A stretch of DNA of 64,000 nt. It comes from Entamoeba histolytica HM-1:IMSS (Eukaryota > Evosea > Mastigamoebida > Endamoebidae). Position 1 is the first letter of the stretch, and each line of letters starts with the position of its first letter. Below the pieces are notes generated by a model. That model searched no databases. It was not told where the DNA came from and saw only the letters and a program-made list of their open reading frames with translations. A program made the translations under genes and the position numbers. This document shows positions 30,706-39,778 of this stretch, in pieces. The stretch lies in NCBI RefSeq assembly GCF_000208925.1, contig NW_001914868.1, positions 86,232 to 150,231 of the forward strand, in the 5' to 3' direction.

Positions 30706-32682
30706 ATGACTTGTAAACTTGAAAGATGTTTTTTACTTAATATTGCTTTTTATTTTGAAACTGTTCAAGACCTTATCACACTCTCATTTGTTAATCACAA
30801 ATGTGATTTATTTGATCTTTTTCTTAAAAATCCTAAATTTGATAATGAATTAGAACTAAAGAATTGCTTAAAGTATATGAAAAATTTACAAACGTTTGAG
30901 GCACCTATGATTGTTTTATCACGTTTTCATCACCTTCATCGACATGTTTTGAGGTATATTAGTTCAGTTGAAGAAATCAATTCAAATGTCTTTTCTTATC
31001 TTAAATTTATTAAGTCACAACTTATTGAATTAAACATTGTTATAACAGAACCTGTTTCTTTTAAGTTTGAAGGATTTGTTAATCTTAAAAAATTACACAT
31101 AAATGTAGCTTGTTCATTAGAAGAAATTCAATTAGATTTTAGTGACCTTTCTCATGACTCTCTTATTATTTTTGAAACACTTCAGTATAATATTGACCAA
31201 CTTCTCCCGATTATCCAAACAATAAAAGGAAAATTAATCATTAAATTTTCTGATATTATTAATGAAATTACTATTGCAAAATGTCGTTCTGCTAAAAGGG
31301 ATATTAAGTTTATTGGGTATAGAAATGATTTATATATCTCATTAATTAAAACAACTTGTGTTTTAGAGCCTATTTATTATCACCTTACTTTTGCTATTGA
31401 TTTCGTTGGAACTGAACATTTCTCAAAAGTATTTAATAATTATTTAATTCCTTTTATTGCGTTATACCCATCTCAGATTGAACATGACTCTATTTTACTT
31501 GACCTTAGAGATGAGGAAATTTATTCATTACAAATTCTTCCAGAAGATTTTCCTCAAATACAATTATTATTACCAACAGTTCTACTTTCTCTTTCTATTG
31601 AATCTCCAAGTGTAGAAATTCCATTACTTCCTAACTTACTTGAATTAACACTTATCCATTTTCAACCAAATATTCTTCCTCAGTTACCAATGACCCTTAC
31701 CTTATTAAATGTGATTGATTGCCCTCATTTATCTGAATTAGAAATTCCCCCACAAACCAAAAGTCTTTGTCTACGTTCATTAAGTTCTTTAAGTTGTATT
31801 CACTCATTACCTGACACAATTCAATTTTGTTTTATTGAACACTGTGAAGTAGACATTCCTTTATTACTTGACGTCAAAGAACTTCATTTGTCTGACTGCC
31901 TTTCCATTCAAGAATTTCCTGACACAATTACACGACTTTTCCTTTCTAACATTAATTCTCCTCTTCCATCACTAACTCATTTATCACTATTAAATGAACT
32001 TACGTTATTTTCTATTCCATCACTTGTTGAATTACCATCAACTTTAAATAAAATTATAATCAAAGACTCTCCAAATGTACTTTTGTCTCATCCCATTTTA
32101 TCAATTGCTATTCCGTTTGGTGATACTATACCTAAACTCCCTTTTGTATATGAATTAACAATAAATGCTAATACCCTCAATGAAATACCTGAATCAGTGA
32201 CTTCTTTACAACTCAATGGATGTGTTATTGAAGAACATACAATATTTCCTGAATTTAAAAATCTTTTACAACTTACACTTTCACGTTGTATTATGAAAAA
32301 ACAATTTCCACTAATGACTTGTTTAACTTATTTAAATTGCAATAAAACAGAACCACCACCAATTAGTGATTCAATTAAGAATTTGTCTCTTGCATTTATT
32401 TCACTAGAACAACTACAACTTCCAAGCTCTTTAACCTCTCTGAGACTATTTAGACTAAACTCACTTTCCAACATTCTGTTTAATTCATCAATTGAAAGAC
32501 TTGATGTTCAATACTGTTCATCATTATGTCCACTTAATCTCCCAACTACAATCAGTGAGTTGTCTTTTTCAAATTGTGCAAATTTTGTTCCATTGAACAC
32601 AGAAGAATTAACAAATTTACCATACGGTGAACAGTTATTCTTAAAAAATTTTCCAAGAAATCAAAGTTTTCAGTTACCTTAA
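30706..32682 (+). CDS. Leucine-rich repeat protein with F-box-like N-terminus (Entamoeba-type family)
   Basis: A 658-aa protein. The N-terminus (ERCFLLNIAFYFETVQDLIT, LSFVNHKC) has the hydrophobic, helical pattern typical of the short F-box-like region of a large Entamoeba family of LRR proteins. The rest is a long series of irregular leucine-rich repeats of the form LPxxLxxLxIxxCP, e.g. LPMTLTLLNVIDCPHLSELE, LPDTIQFCFIEHCEV, SIQEFPDTITRLFLSNIN. There is no signal peptide and no membrane segment, so it is probably cytosolic, and a role in substrate recognition or protein interaction is plausible. It diverges from the GHKL ATPase gene, with 138 bp between start codons. Assignment to the family rests on the pattern alone. 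Confidence 0.75.
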   Translation: MTCKLERCFLLNIAFYFETVQDLITLSFVNHKCDLFDLFLKNPKFDNELELKNCLKYMKNLQTFEAPMIVLSRFHHLHRHVLRYISSVEEINSNVFSYLKFIKSQLIELNIVITEPVSFKFEGFVNLKKLHINVACSLEEIQLDFSDLSHDSLIIFETLQYNIDQLLPIIQTIKGKLIIKFSDIINEITIAKCRSAKRDIKFIGYRNDLYISLIKTTCVLEPIYYHLTFAIDFVGTEHFSKVFNNYLIPFIALYPSQIEHDSILLDLRDEEIYSLQILPEDFPQIQLLLPTVLLSLSIESPSVEIPLLPNLLELTLIHFQPNILPQLPMTLTLLNVIDCPHLSELEIPPQTKSLCLRSLSSLSCIHSLPDTIQFCFIEHCEVDIPLLLDVKELHLSDCLSIQEFPDTITRLFLSNINSPLPSLTHLSLLNELTLFSIPSLVELPSTLNKIIIKDSPNVLLSHPILSIAIPFGDTIPKLPFVYELTINANTLNEIPESVTSLQLNGCVIEEHTIFPEFKNLLQLTLSRCIMKKQFPLMTCLTYLNCNKTEPPPISDSIKNLSLAFISLEQLQLPSSLTSLRLFRLNSLSNILFNSSIERLDVQYCSSLCPLNLPTTISELSFSNCANFVPLNTEELTNLPYGEQLFLKNFPRNQSFQLP

Positions 32683-32966
32683 CAAACTTAGCTATCAATT
32701 CGTTTTTCATCAAGAAATAATTCAAGAAGTTTGCACTAACGAAAGTAATAAAAATAGAATTAAAAGATGAATTAAATAAGATGAATTATTAGTAATTTTA
32801 GAAGGAGTTTTGTAGAAGAATAATTAAAGAAAAATTGTTGGAAAATCGTAGTTTGTAAAATAATAAAATTTTAAGTAAAACATAATATAAATTTAAAAGT
32901 ACTGCAACGTCTAAGAAAATAAAAAATAGGTTTTTCTTTAGTACTGACATTATCTAAATTGGTTCA

Positions 32967-33956
32967 ATGCAACCTAAAAAAAATTATTTTATTCTTCAAG
33001 CAAATGACCCAACAATTAATGTTAGTTGGGTTAATTCAAATGTCCATCCTTTTAGAAGTGTTTATTCCACTTTTTCAGATTGTAGTAAGTCATACCTTCA
33101 TCTTGTTGGATATGAAGAAGTGACTGACTCTATCAAAGAAATTACATCTTGTCCAACAACCTCATTACCATTCCCTCCTACTTCCATTAAATTTATTCCT
33201 AAATCAAATCCAATTAATGATATGATAATAACTTCAGGTGATAATCTAAGGTTATTTTGTGTTCCACAATCAAATGACATTTTTCAATTATCAGTGATTG
33301 ATGTATCTTACTCAGCATATCCTTCATGTGGATTTGATTGGTGTAGGGTTAATACAGACCTTGTTTGTGCATGGTATTTAAATAACACATGTTGTGTATG
33401 GAGTATTGAATCCTCTCAAATTATTGCTTCATTTTCAAACCATATTACTCAACAAATTCTTGATATGAAATATTCTCCATCCAGTCCTGATTTATTTATT
33501 ACAAGTTGTGTTAATGGACTTATCCAAATAACTGATATTCGCTCAACTTCTAATTTTCAACTGTTTCCACAAGGAAATCAAAAACTAGACCTTCTTCAAG
33601 TGAGTTGGAATACTATTGACCCTACCAAAATTGCAACATTTAATTCATTAGGAAATCAACTCTTTATAATGGATATTAGACAACCAACAAAATTATATAA
33701 TCATCTACAATTAGACACAACAAATATTACTTCTATAGATTGGTCTCCTACATCATCTTCTGAAATTTGTCTAGGTACATTTAAAAGTATTTTAATATGG
33801 TCACAAAATTCTAAACTAAATAAACAATGTTGTTGTAATAATTTATTAGAGACTCAAACAAAAAGTGAAGTAAATGATGTTTGTTGGTCAAAATCAAATA
33901 CCAATTGGATAGCAGCATCAATTGGATCTTCAATTCATTTTCTTCATGTGTATTGA
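32967..33956 (+). CDS. WD40 protein of the DCAF7/WDR68 (TTG1/AN11) family
   Basis: A 329-aa WD40 scaffold. Segments line up in order with DCAF7/WDR68: an N-terminal INVSWVNSNVHPFRSVYSTF, then HLVGYEE, TSIKFIP, IITSGDNLRLF, FDWCRVNTDLV, NNTCCVWSIE, ILDMKYSPSSPDLFITSC, VSWNTIDPTKIATFNSLG, FIMDIRQP, SIDWSPTSSSEICLG and VNDVCWSKSNTNWIAASIG. The length agrees with the animal and plant proteins (about 340 aa). In other eukaryotes this protein binds DYRK/HIPK kinases and substrate adaptors and acts in transcriptional and developmental control; the role here is unknown. No signal or membrane segment is present. It is transcribed in the same direction as the LRR gene, with 284 bp between them. Confidence 0.8.
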   Translation: MQPKKNYFILQANDPTINVSWVNSNVHPFRSVYSTFSDCSKSYLHLVGYEEVTDSIKEITSCPTTSLPFPPTSIKFIPKSNPINDMIITSGDNLRLFCVPQSNDIFQLSVIDVSYSAYPSCGFDWCRVNTDLVCAWYLNNTCCVWSIESSQIIASFSNHITQQILDMKYSPSSPDLFITSCVNGLIQITDIRSTSNFQLFPQGNQKLDLLQVSWNTIDPTKIATFNSLGNQLFIMDIRQPTKLYNHLQLDTTNITSIDWSPTSSSEICLGTFKSILIWSQNSKLNKQCCCNNLLETQTKSEVNDVCWSKSNTNWIAASIGSSIHFLHVY

Positions 33957-34049
33957 TTAATTCATTTATTTTTTATTATATTTTGATAATAAAATTTGAT
34001 TAACATCAAATAAATATGGATTAAATATTATTTCAAAGAAAGAAATGAA

Positions 34050-35540
34050 TTAGTAATTGTATTGGAAGATTTGGACATCATAACCATTCATACAAACAGT
34101 AAGTCCAGTACTTTTTAAAGTAGCAGCATCTCTAGTATACTCAATATTAGTCATCATTTCTTTAACTTTAACATTTCCACTTCCATTAATATCATAAATT
34201 GGAACATTAGCACATGAATAAGCATCAGAATAATTAACAACAACTAAATATGAATTGGTAGCTTTTCTTATCCAAGCAGCATATCTCCAAGCATTGTCAC
34301 CATTTACATTGTATACATAATAGAAATTCTTTGTTTTGAAAGCATCATCTTTAAGAATAGAAGTTAATTTATTATAAAATTGTTGGGCAACAGGAGATTT
34401 AGGTTCACTTGCACTTCTTCTTAAATGAACATCAAGTTTATTTTTTAATCCATCAAATTGTCCATGATTAAAGAAAATCAATCCAGGAAGAGTAGCAGCA
34501 AGAGCACCAGCAGCATTAGCACGAGGAACAGAACCCATATTTTGGACAGCTCTATTTTCATCATGGTTTTCAACAAAATGAGCGCCATGGTCAAAGAATT
34601 CAAGAGTCTTATAATGGGCATAGTTTTGAATTTCTGATACTCCAGCCATACATTTATCTAAAAATGGTTTATCATAATAATAGTCAAATCCACATTCTTG
34701 TAATTTAGTCATTTGCCATTCTTCATATACTTCTGCCATAAAGATAACATTTGGATTAACTTTCTTTGCTTCAGCAATAGCCTCTGTCCAAAATTCAGTA
34801 GATGGAGTTGAATATCCATTTGCTGTTAATTCATTTTCCCATACCTTGGAGAAAACATCATTAAGGTCAAGATGTGCCATATCACATCTTACACCATCAG
34901 ATAAAGAAACTACTTTTTTTAAGTTTTCTGTCATAAACTTACGAGTTTTTGGTTCAAAATAATTCCATTGTGCTGTATCTGGCCATGGATCAAAATATGG
35001 GTCTTTACCATGAGCAACACCATTAGGAAGATAATATTTTGGATCATAACTTGAAGCTTGAGCTGCTTTAACATAATATTCTGAATGTTCATTAACAGTA
35101 GGAGCGTCACAAGCAGAATGGTTTGGAACGAAATCAAGCATTAATTTAAGTCCTTTAGCATTTAACTGAGATTTTAACCAAGCAATATCATCATCACTTC
35201 CAATCTCAGGATTACAGACATATTCTGTAATAGCATATGGTGATCCAATAATATCATCTTCTGTTAAATCTGGAAGAACAGACTTGTAATTATCTGCATT
35301 AGATCTATCAAGATTTAATCCATATTCTCCTAATTGCCAAACTCCCATCATCCAAACATAATCAATACCTTTACTTTTTAATCTATCAAATTCTTCTAAT
35401 GGAATATCTCTTAATTTAGTTATAGACTTTCCATATTTTTGTGTTAATTCATATAACCATGGTCTTGTTGAAATTTCATATACAACAGGATATTTTGCAT
35501 AACTCAGTGCACTAAGCATTAGGCACAACAATCCTAACAT
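34050..35540 (-). CDS. Secreted GH13 family glycosidase (alpha-amylase type)
   Basis: A 496-aa alpha-amylase-superfamily enzyme that should hydrolyse alpha-glucosidic bonds. The first 15 residues (MLGLLCLMLSALSYA) form a signal peptide, cleaved before KYPVVYE. The four conserved GH13 regions are intact: region I DFVPNHS (136-142), region II GVRCDMAH with nucleophile D220, region III FMAEVYEE with acid/base E270, and region IV FVENHDENR with D327. The C-terminal part (about 380-496) is a beta domain. There is no transmembrane or GPI signal, so secretion or lysosomal delivery is likely, in keeping with digestion of bacterial, host or dietary starch and glycogen. It is intronless. Exact specificity (alpha-amylase or alpha-glucosidase) cannot be read from the motifs. 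Confidence 0.92.
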   Translation of the reverse strand: MLGLLCLMLSALSYAKYPVVYEISTRPWLYELTQKYGKSITKLRDIPLEEFDRLKSKGIDYVWMMGVWQLGEYGLNLDRSNADNYKSVLPDLTEDDIIGSPYAITEYVCNPEIGSDDDIAWLKSQLNAKGLKLMLDFVPNHSACDAPTVNEHSEYYVKAAQASSYDPKYYLPNGVAHGKDPYFDPWPDTAQWNYFEPKTRKFMTENLKKVVSLSDGVRCDMAHLDLNDVFSKVWENELTANGYSTPSTEFWTEAIAEAKKVNPNVIFMAEVYEEWQMTKLQECGFDYYYDKPFLDKCMAGVSEIQNYAHYKTLEFFDHGAHFVENHDENRAVQNMGSVPRANAAGALAATLPGLIFFNHGQFDGLKNKLDVHLRRSASEPKSPVAQQFYNKLTSILKDDAFKTKNFYYVYNVNGDNAWRYAAWIRKATNSYLVVVNYSDAYSCANVPIYDINGSGNVKVKEMMTNIEYTRDAATLKSTGLTVCMNGYDVQIFQYNY

Positions 35541-36004
35541 TGTAATTTTTTAACTTTTTAGTTCTTTTTCTTTAAATTCTCTTTTCCTTCTTTTTCCATT
35601 TGGTTAGAATTTTCCTCTTTTTCTGTAATAATCACTCTCTTAATTATAATTATAATACTATTCTTTTATTATTATTTTATTATTTCTATTTTTCTACAGA
35701 TTCTTTGAATTTTTCTTTCAAATGCAAATCCTTATTTTCAAGTCTATTTACAAAAACCTCTTATTTATTTTAAGAAATAGATTGAACTATAAAAATAACT
35801 TTTCTTCTTTGATTTTAATGTTATGAAATAAATAACAAAAATAATTTTTTTTTTGGTATATTATAATAACAAGAAAATTCAATTTATTCTCCTAACAGAA
35901 AAGTTTTGTTTTTAAAAGAGATTAACAGAAATAAAACCAACAACAGATAGAAGATCATAAAAACAATAAAAATTATAAAGCATTAAAGTAAGTGATTAGT
36001 TTGT
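35541..36004. other. Intergenic, nothing recognised
   Basis: 464 bp between two minus-strand genes, T-rich near the GH13 gene and A-rich further on. It must contain the promoter of the GH13 gene, but no clear TATA element is seen. Confidence 0.45.
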
Positions 36005-36211
36005 TTAAAGAACGGGATGAATAAAGAATTCAAATTCATCATCAATAGTAAAGACACTTGGACTACTTTCAATTAGTTCTGCAGATGTATCAGGAGAAAC
36101 AGAGCGTTGTGGAGAAGATGGTGCAATTGTATTTAAAACATCAAATCCATCTTCATCATCACTTTCAACATTTACTCTTCGGATAAATGATGGACGATAA
36201 AGCTCAGTCAT
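36005..36211 (-). CDS. Small acidic Ser/Pro-rich protein, unknown
   Basis: A 68-aa protein that I do not recognise. The N-terminus (MTELYRPSFIRRVNVE) is basic, the middle acidic and rich in Ser-Pro (SDDEDGFD, SSPQRSVSPD), and the end hydrophobic and aromatic (EFEFFIHPVL). Repeated SP pairs suggest phosphorylation by proline-directed kinases. No signal peptide. An ATATTTAAAC element sits 35-44 nt upstream of the ATG, at the same spacing as in other genes of this window, which supports a real short gene. It resembles the two PPRxxNPI small proteins in size and composition but lacks that motif. Confidence 0.55.
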   Translation of the reverse strand: MTELYRPSFIRRVNVESDDEDGFDVLNTIAPSSPQRSVSPDTSAELIESSPSVFTIDDEFEFFIHPVL

Positions 36212-36635
36212 TTAACTATTGTTTGTTTTACAAAAGTTAGTTTTTGTTTAAATATTGAAGGAGATTATCTAAACAAATTAGAAAAGAATCAGCCCTTCTT
36301 TATGTGTAATTATAGGTTCTTTATTAAATATTTGAAGAAGGTTTAATATGATATATTCTTTTTATCCCCGTGGAATTTTGTTTTTGTATATCATACCCTT
36401 TTCCTTTTTTGGTCAAACATTTTCTACATTTTATTTCACGGCCTTTTCTTCCTATGACTTTTTCAAAACAAAATTTAATCTACCTCTCTCATTTCACGGT
36501 GATTGAGATTTTCTCATATCATTTAATCATGACATAATCAAAACCATTTTTTGAAAAAAAGACTTTCTAAAATGTCTTTAAATTTCAAAATTGATAAAAA
36601 AAGAATTAAATACTGTTTTTGTAAATAAACAATTA
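36212..36635. other. Intergenic, slightly GC-richer spacer
   Basis: 424 bp between two minus-strand genes. It contains a TATA-like element near its left end and otherwise mixed sequence with two CACGG words (about 36436 and 36495). No gene seen. Confidence 0.45.
36246..36255 (-). promoter_or_regulatory. TATA-like element ATATTTAAAC
   Basis: Minus-strand match to the Entamoeba TATA-like core (GTATTTAAA), 35-44 nt upstream of the ATG of the small acidic protein gene. Confidence 0.5.
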
Positions 36636-36914
36636 TTAATCCGTTTTTACTCCCATCTGTTCATCCTTGCTTTTTTTATTGCTTTTTACTGGTTTTTCAA
36701 TTCTACGGTCTTTCAATAATAATTTACAACAACAGCATATCATTAATAAATTCAAAAGAACACCTAAAACTAATAGTCCAATCCCTATATACAATGTTGT
36801 ATTATCACTTTTTTCATAATTTAAGAAAGCCATTTTTGTGTTTTCATTTTTTGGTATATAATGAACGTGAAACCCAAGACAGACTTCAAGTAACAATGCA
36901 AAAAAAATAACCAT
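36636..36914 (-). CDS. Small type I membrane protein with signal peptide
   Basis: A 92-aa protein. The first 14-15 residues (MVIFFALLLEVCLGF) form a signal peptide. A short lumenal or extracellular part (HVHYIPKNENTKMAFLNYEK, with a potential N-glycosylation site NTT at DNTT) is followed by a transmembrane helix (LYIGIGLLVLGVLLNLLMI), a cysteine cluster (CCCCK) that could be palmitoylated, and a Lys-rich cytosolic tail ending MGVKTD. The topology would be type I, with the N-terminus outside. I do not recognise a family. It could be an adaptor or a small receptor-like protein; nothing in the context specifies the role. Confidence 0.65.
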   Translation of the reverse strand: MVIFFALLLEVCLGFHVHYIPKNENTKMAFLNYEKSDNTTLYIGIGLLVLGVLLNLLMICCCCKLLLKDRRIEKPVKSNKKSKDEQMGVKTD

Positions 36915-37076
36915 GAAACGAACCTTTAATTAATTATTTATAAGTTCTAATAATTTCTTATTATTACTTTTATTATTAAAAAAAAACTATTCTTTGTTTT
37001 CATTAAAATATTCTCTTATTTATATGCTTAAACAATTCTTAAAAAAAAAAGAATTTTAAACACAAAATAATATACA

Positions 37077-38705
37077 TTACTCTTCTGTATATAACTGAAT
37101 CAATTCTTTAACTTTGTTTACCCATTCTCTTCTATTTCCTTTGGCTATAACATCTTCAATGTCTTTAGAAAATCCTTTTATTGTTTTTCTTTTTACTTTC
37201 TTTAATAATTTTTCTAATTCTTTCTTTTGTTGAATATCTTCAGATTGTTGAAGAATAAATTGTATACATTCTTTTACACTTTTCTTCCGTTTTTTTGGTT
37301 GTTCTTTCTGAACCTTAATTTCTTTATTCCTTTTTTTATCTTCATCATTATTCCAAATACTTTTATAACACCATTCAATTCTTCTTTGTTTATATAAGAT
37401 ACGATGTATTTCTTGTTTTTCTTCTTCGGTTAGTTGTACTTGACGTTGTTCATTCCACATTTTTCTTTTTTTAATTCGTTTAAGACAATTTAATGATTCG
37501 TCATGTTTAAGTTGTAATGTCCAAGAAGGTGCATTTAATAGTTTTAATTCTTTTCTAATCTCCTTTAATTTAGTCCATTGTTCCTTTTTTCTTTTATGAT
37601 GATTCCAATTAACTTTATACCCTAATTTCCCACATTCTAGTTCAACAATCTGAACTTCCTTTCGTTTTTTCCCTTCAACTAAATTCCCATCAATCCAACA
37701 CCTATTCCAAGGCAAGTCTAATAAATCTTCTTCCATTATTTGACTTTCGTTTCTCCATTTTTCTTTTGTTTTGAGAAGTTCTTCACAAATTCTTTTGGCA
37801 TCCATTCCACCATACCGCTTATTACAAGTTGAGAGAACACGTTTTTGAATAGAATCTGGTTGATTTATGTAATAAGAATATTCACCTGAATAAGCAGGTG
37901 GAATATCAATAGACTTTTTCAAAAACACTTGACCTGCTGAGTATAAATGATTAAATTCTTCTATTTTCCAATGACCATCTTTCTTTGTTAAAATAAAATC
38001 AGTTTGAGAAATTAATTGTTTTTGAAGGATAATTTTGGTTTCATCTGTACATAAACATAGTCCTAAAAGATTATCTTCTTCCATCCAACAATTACAATAC
38101 AATGGGAGTGGTGGGTCATCTATTGTATACTCAATCAAATAATTATCTTCTTCTAAAATTAATTGTTTGTGGGAATTTTGATATTGGATAATCTCATTTG
38201 GTTGTTCTTTATTTGTTGTCTCATGGAAATCCCAATTGTTTACCATTTCAAGTAAATATGTTAAATTCATTTGGTTTGTACCAGAATCCCATACAATACC
38301 TTTTTCCCATTCAATCCTATTGATAAAATCATTCCAATACTTGATTTGATAATTTTTATCTTGTTGTTTAAATTTATCTTGTTGCTCTTTATTAACATCC
38401 CATAAAACAACCCAGTCTTCATAATCCTCATTTGTGGGTAACTCCTTCATTTCTAATTGTTTCATGACTGAATTTGTAATTTTAACTGTATTAGAACAAT
38501 TAGAAGAAGGATATTCTCTGATAAGTAATGAATGAAAAGGATGTAACAGATAATAAGGTATTTCTTTGAATGGAGGGTGGTCTTGTTGATAAATAAAACT
38601 CGGTCGTAATTGGTTATTACACCCAATCCAATTAGGTTTTTTCAAAGGAAAATGAATAAGATCAAAAAATGTAAGTAAAGTAATGTTTTTATTTCTTGGT
38701 ATCAT
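37077..38705 (-). CDS. TAF1-like subunit of TFIID (reduced)
   Basis: A 542-aa protein with a match to the central DUF3591 region of TAF1, the largest subunit of TFIID. Ordered landmarks are WEKGIVWDS (TAF1 has WExxIxWD), LIEYTIDDPPLPL (TAF1: EYxEExPPLL), LLGLCLCTDETKIIL, then TDFILTKKDGHWKIEEFNHL and YSAGQVFLKKSIDIPPAY (TAF1: TDFLLxRxxGxxYIRxIDxIYxVGQ...EVPxPxS). A later PWNRCWIDGN fits the PWN motif. The C-terminus is Lys/Glu/Arg-rich. No bromodomains, zinc knuckle, HMG box or kinase domains are visible, making this far shorter than the 1000-1900 aa TAF1 proteins elsewhere. The gene is intronless. The similarity was read by eye over about 150 residues, so remote-homology searches should confirm it. 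Confidence 0.65.
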   Translation of the reverse strand: MIPRNKNITLLTFFDLIHFPLKKPNWIGCNNQLRPSFIYQQDHPPFKEIPYYLLHPFHSLLIREYPSSNCSNTVKITNSVMKQLEMKELPTNEDYEDWVVLWDVNKEQQDKFKQQDKNYQIKYWNDFINRIEWEKGIVWDSGTNQMNLTYLLEMVNNWDFHETTNKEQPNEIIQYQNSHKQLILEEDNYLIEYTIDDPPLPLYCNCWMEEDNLLGLCLCTDETKIILQKQLISQTDFILTKKDGHWKIEEFNHLYSAGQVFLKKSIDIPPAYSGEYSYYINQPDSIQKRVLSTCNKRYGGMDAKRICEELLKTKEKWRNESQIMEEDLLDLPWNRCWIDGNLVEGKKRKEVQIVELECGKLGYKVNWNHHKRKKEQWTKLKEIRKELKLLNAPSWTLQLKHDESLNCLKRIKKRKMWNEQRQVQLTEEEKQEIHRILYKQRRIEWCYKSIWNNDEDKKRNKEIKVQKEQPKKRKKSVKECIQFILQQSEDIQQKKELEKLLKKVKRKTIKGFSKDIEDVIAKGNRREWVNKVKELIQLYTEE

Positions 38706-39187
38706 TGATTAAATGTATTAAACTTCATGTCTTTTCAATTCACTTTGCTAATGACATCTTGATTTTTTTAAGATTTTTGATTTGATTATTTTATGTTAAT
38801 GAACTTATAATAATAATTAGTTCATTGTTTATAAATAGTTTTAAATATTCTTCAATGAAGAGGATTTTTTTGAAATGATATGAAAATAGATACAATCATC
38901 TATTAATCAAAAAAGAAAAGAGTAAAGGCCTTTGAAATCTGTTGATAGTATTGAATAATACATCAAAATAGAGTAAATAATTGGGAAGAGAATGGAATTT
39001 AGTTGGCACTCAATAAAAAGAAATCAATGAGTGAAAAAAATAGAAAAATTAATTTTTGTTAAAGAAAAAGAATGAGATGGAACAAACTTAGTAAATTCCA
39101 ATTAAAACTACTGTTTGTTTCAAAAGAACTTGAAAATAGATATAAAAAGATAAAATCTGAAATTAGTTAGTTTATCTCAGCATTATT
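38706..39187. other. Intergenic, divergent promoter region
   Basis: 482 bp between the TAF1-like gene and the small spliced gene. It holds a GATATAAAAAG element at 39139-39149 for the latter gene. No gene seen. Confidence 0.5.
39139..39149 (+). promoter_or_regulatory. TATA-like element
   Basis: Reads GATATAAAAAG, 39-49 nt upstream of the ATG of the small spliced gene at 39188, with a GAAC word about 12 nt further 5'. Confidence 0.45.
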
Positions 39188-39558
39188 ATGTCAATTGCCA
39201 AATCATTAGCAAAACCCATAGCTCAGCATCAGTTTTATTATGATAGGTTTGTGAATTTAATATTTAATAGTTTTATAAAATATAATAATACGAAAGTCTT
39301 ATATAAATTAGTACATCTTCTTCTCTTATGGAAGAATCATATGGTTCAATACGAACTAGTGCGTTTGGTTATTTCCAAATCACAAAAGATTGTATTCAAT
39401 CAAGTACAGACCAACAATCTAGTTATGAAATAATAGTTCCTCCAAGAAATTCTAATCCAATTCCAATGGATTCTAGTTTTAATTTTGAATGTGGAAGTTG
39501 TGATTCTAATGCTTCATCATATTGTGGAAGTTTTTTTCAACATGATGGGTTTCTATAA
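39188..39558 (+). CDS. Small Ser-rich protein with PPRxxNPI motif, two exons
   Basis: Rebuilt as join(39188..39246, 39312..39558), 101 aa. The 65-nt intron starts GTTTGTGA and ends TTAG; it removes stop codons and joins YYYD-type sequence to STSSSLMEESYGS. The second exon alone has an ATG (39328), but a TATA-like element at 39139-39149 correctly placed for the upstream ATG favours the spliced form. The protein is Ser/Asn/Cys-rich and probably disordered. It contains IIVPPRNSNPIPMDSSF, matching PLPPRDTNPILNDPQF of the protein at 7148-7417 at the core and at flanking positions. It ends FFQHDGFL. No known family; I infer a small lineage-specific family built around this motif. Confidence 0.6.
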
Positions 39559-39778
39559 TGATGCTGTTTGTATTTAATTTATTGAATATTCTCCTTATAA
39601 TTTATTTTACAAGAATTTTTAATATTTAATTGGTTTCTTTTAAAAATTTATACATTCAAAAAGTTTGACTCTTATCAAGTTATTTTTAAAATAATGTTTT
39701 ATTTATAAGATAATGTTATAAATAACATAAATAAAGAACTATAAAAGTAACTAAAAAAAAAGAATAAATAACAATTAA

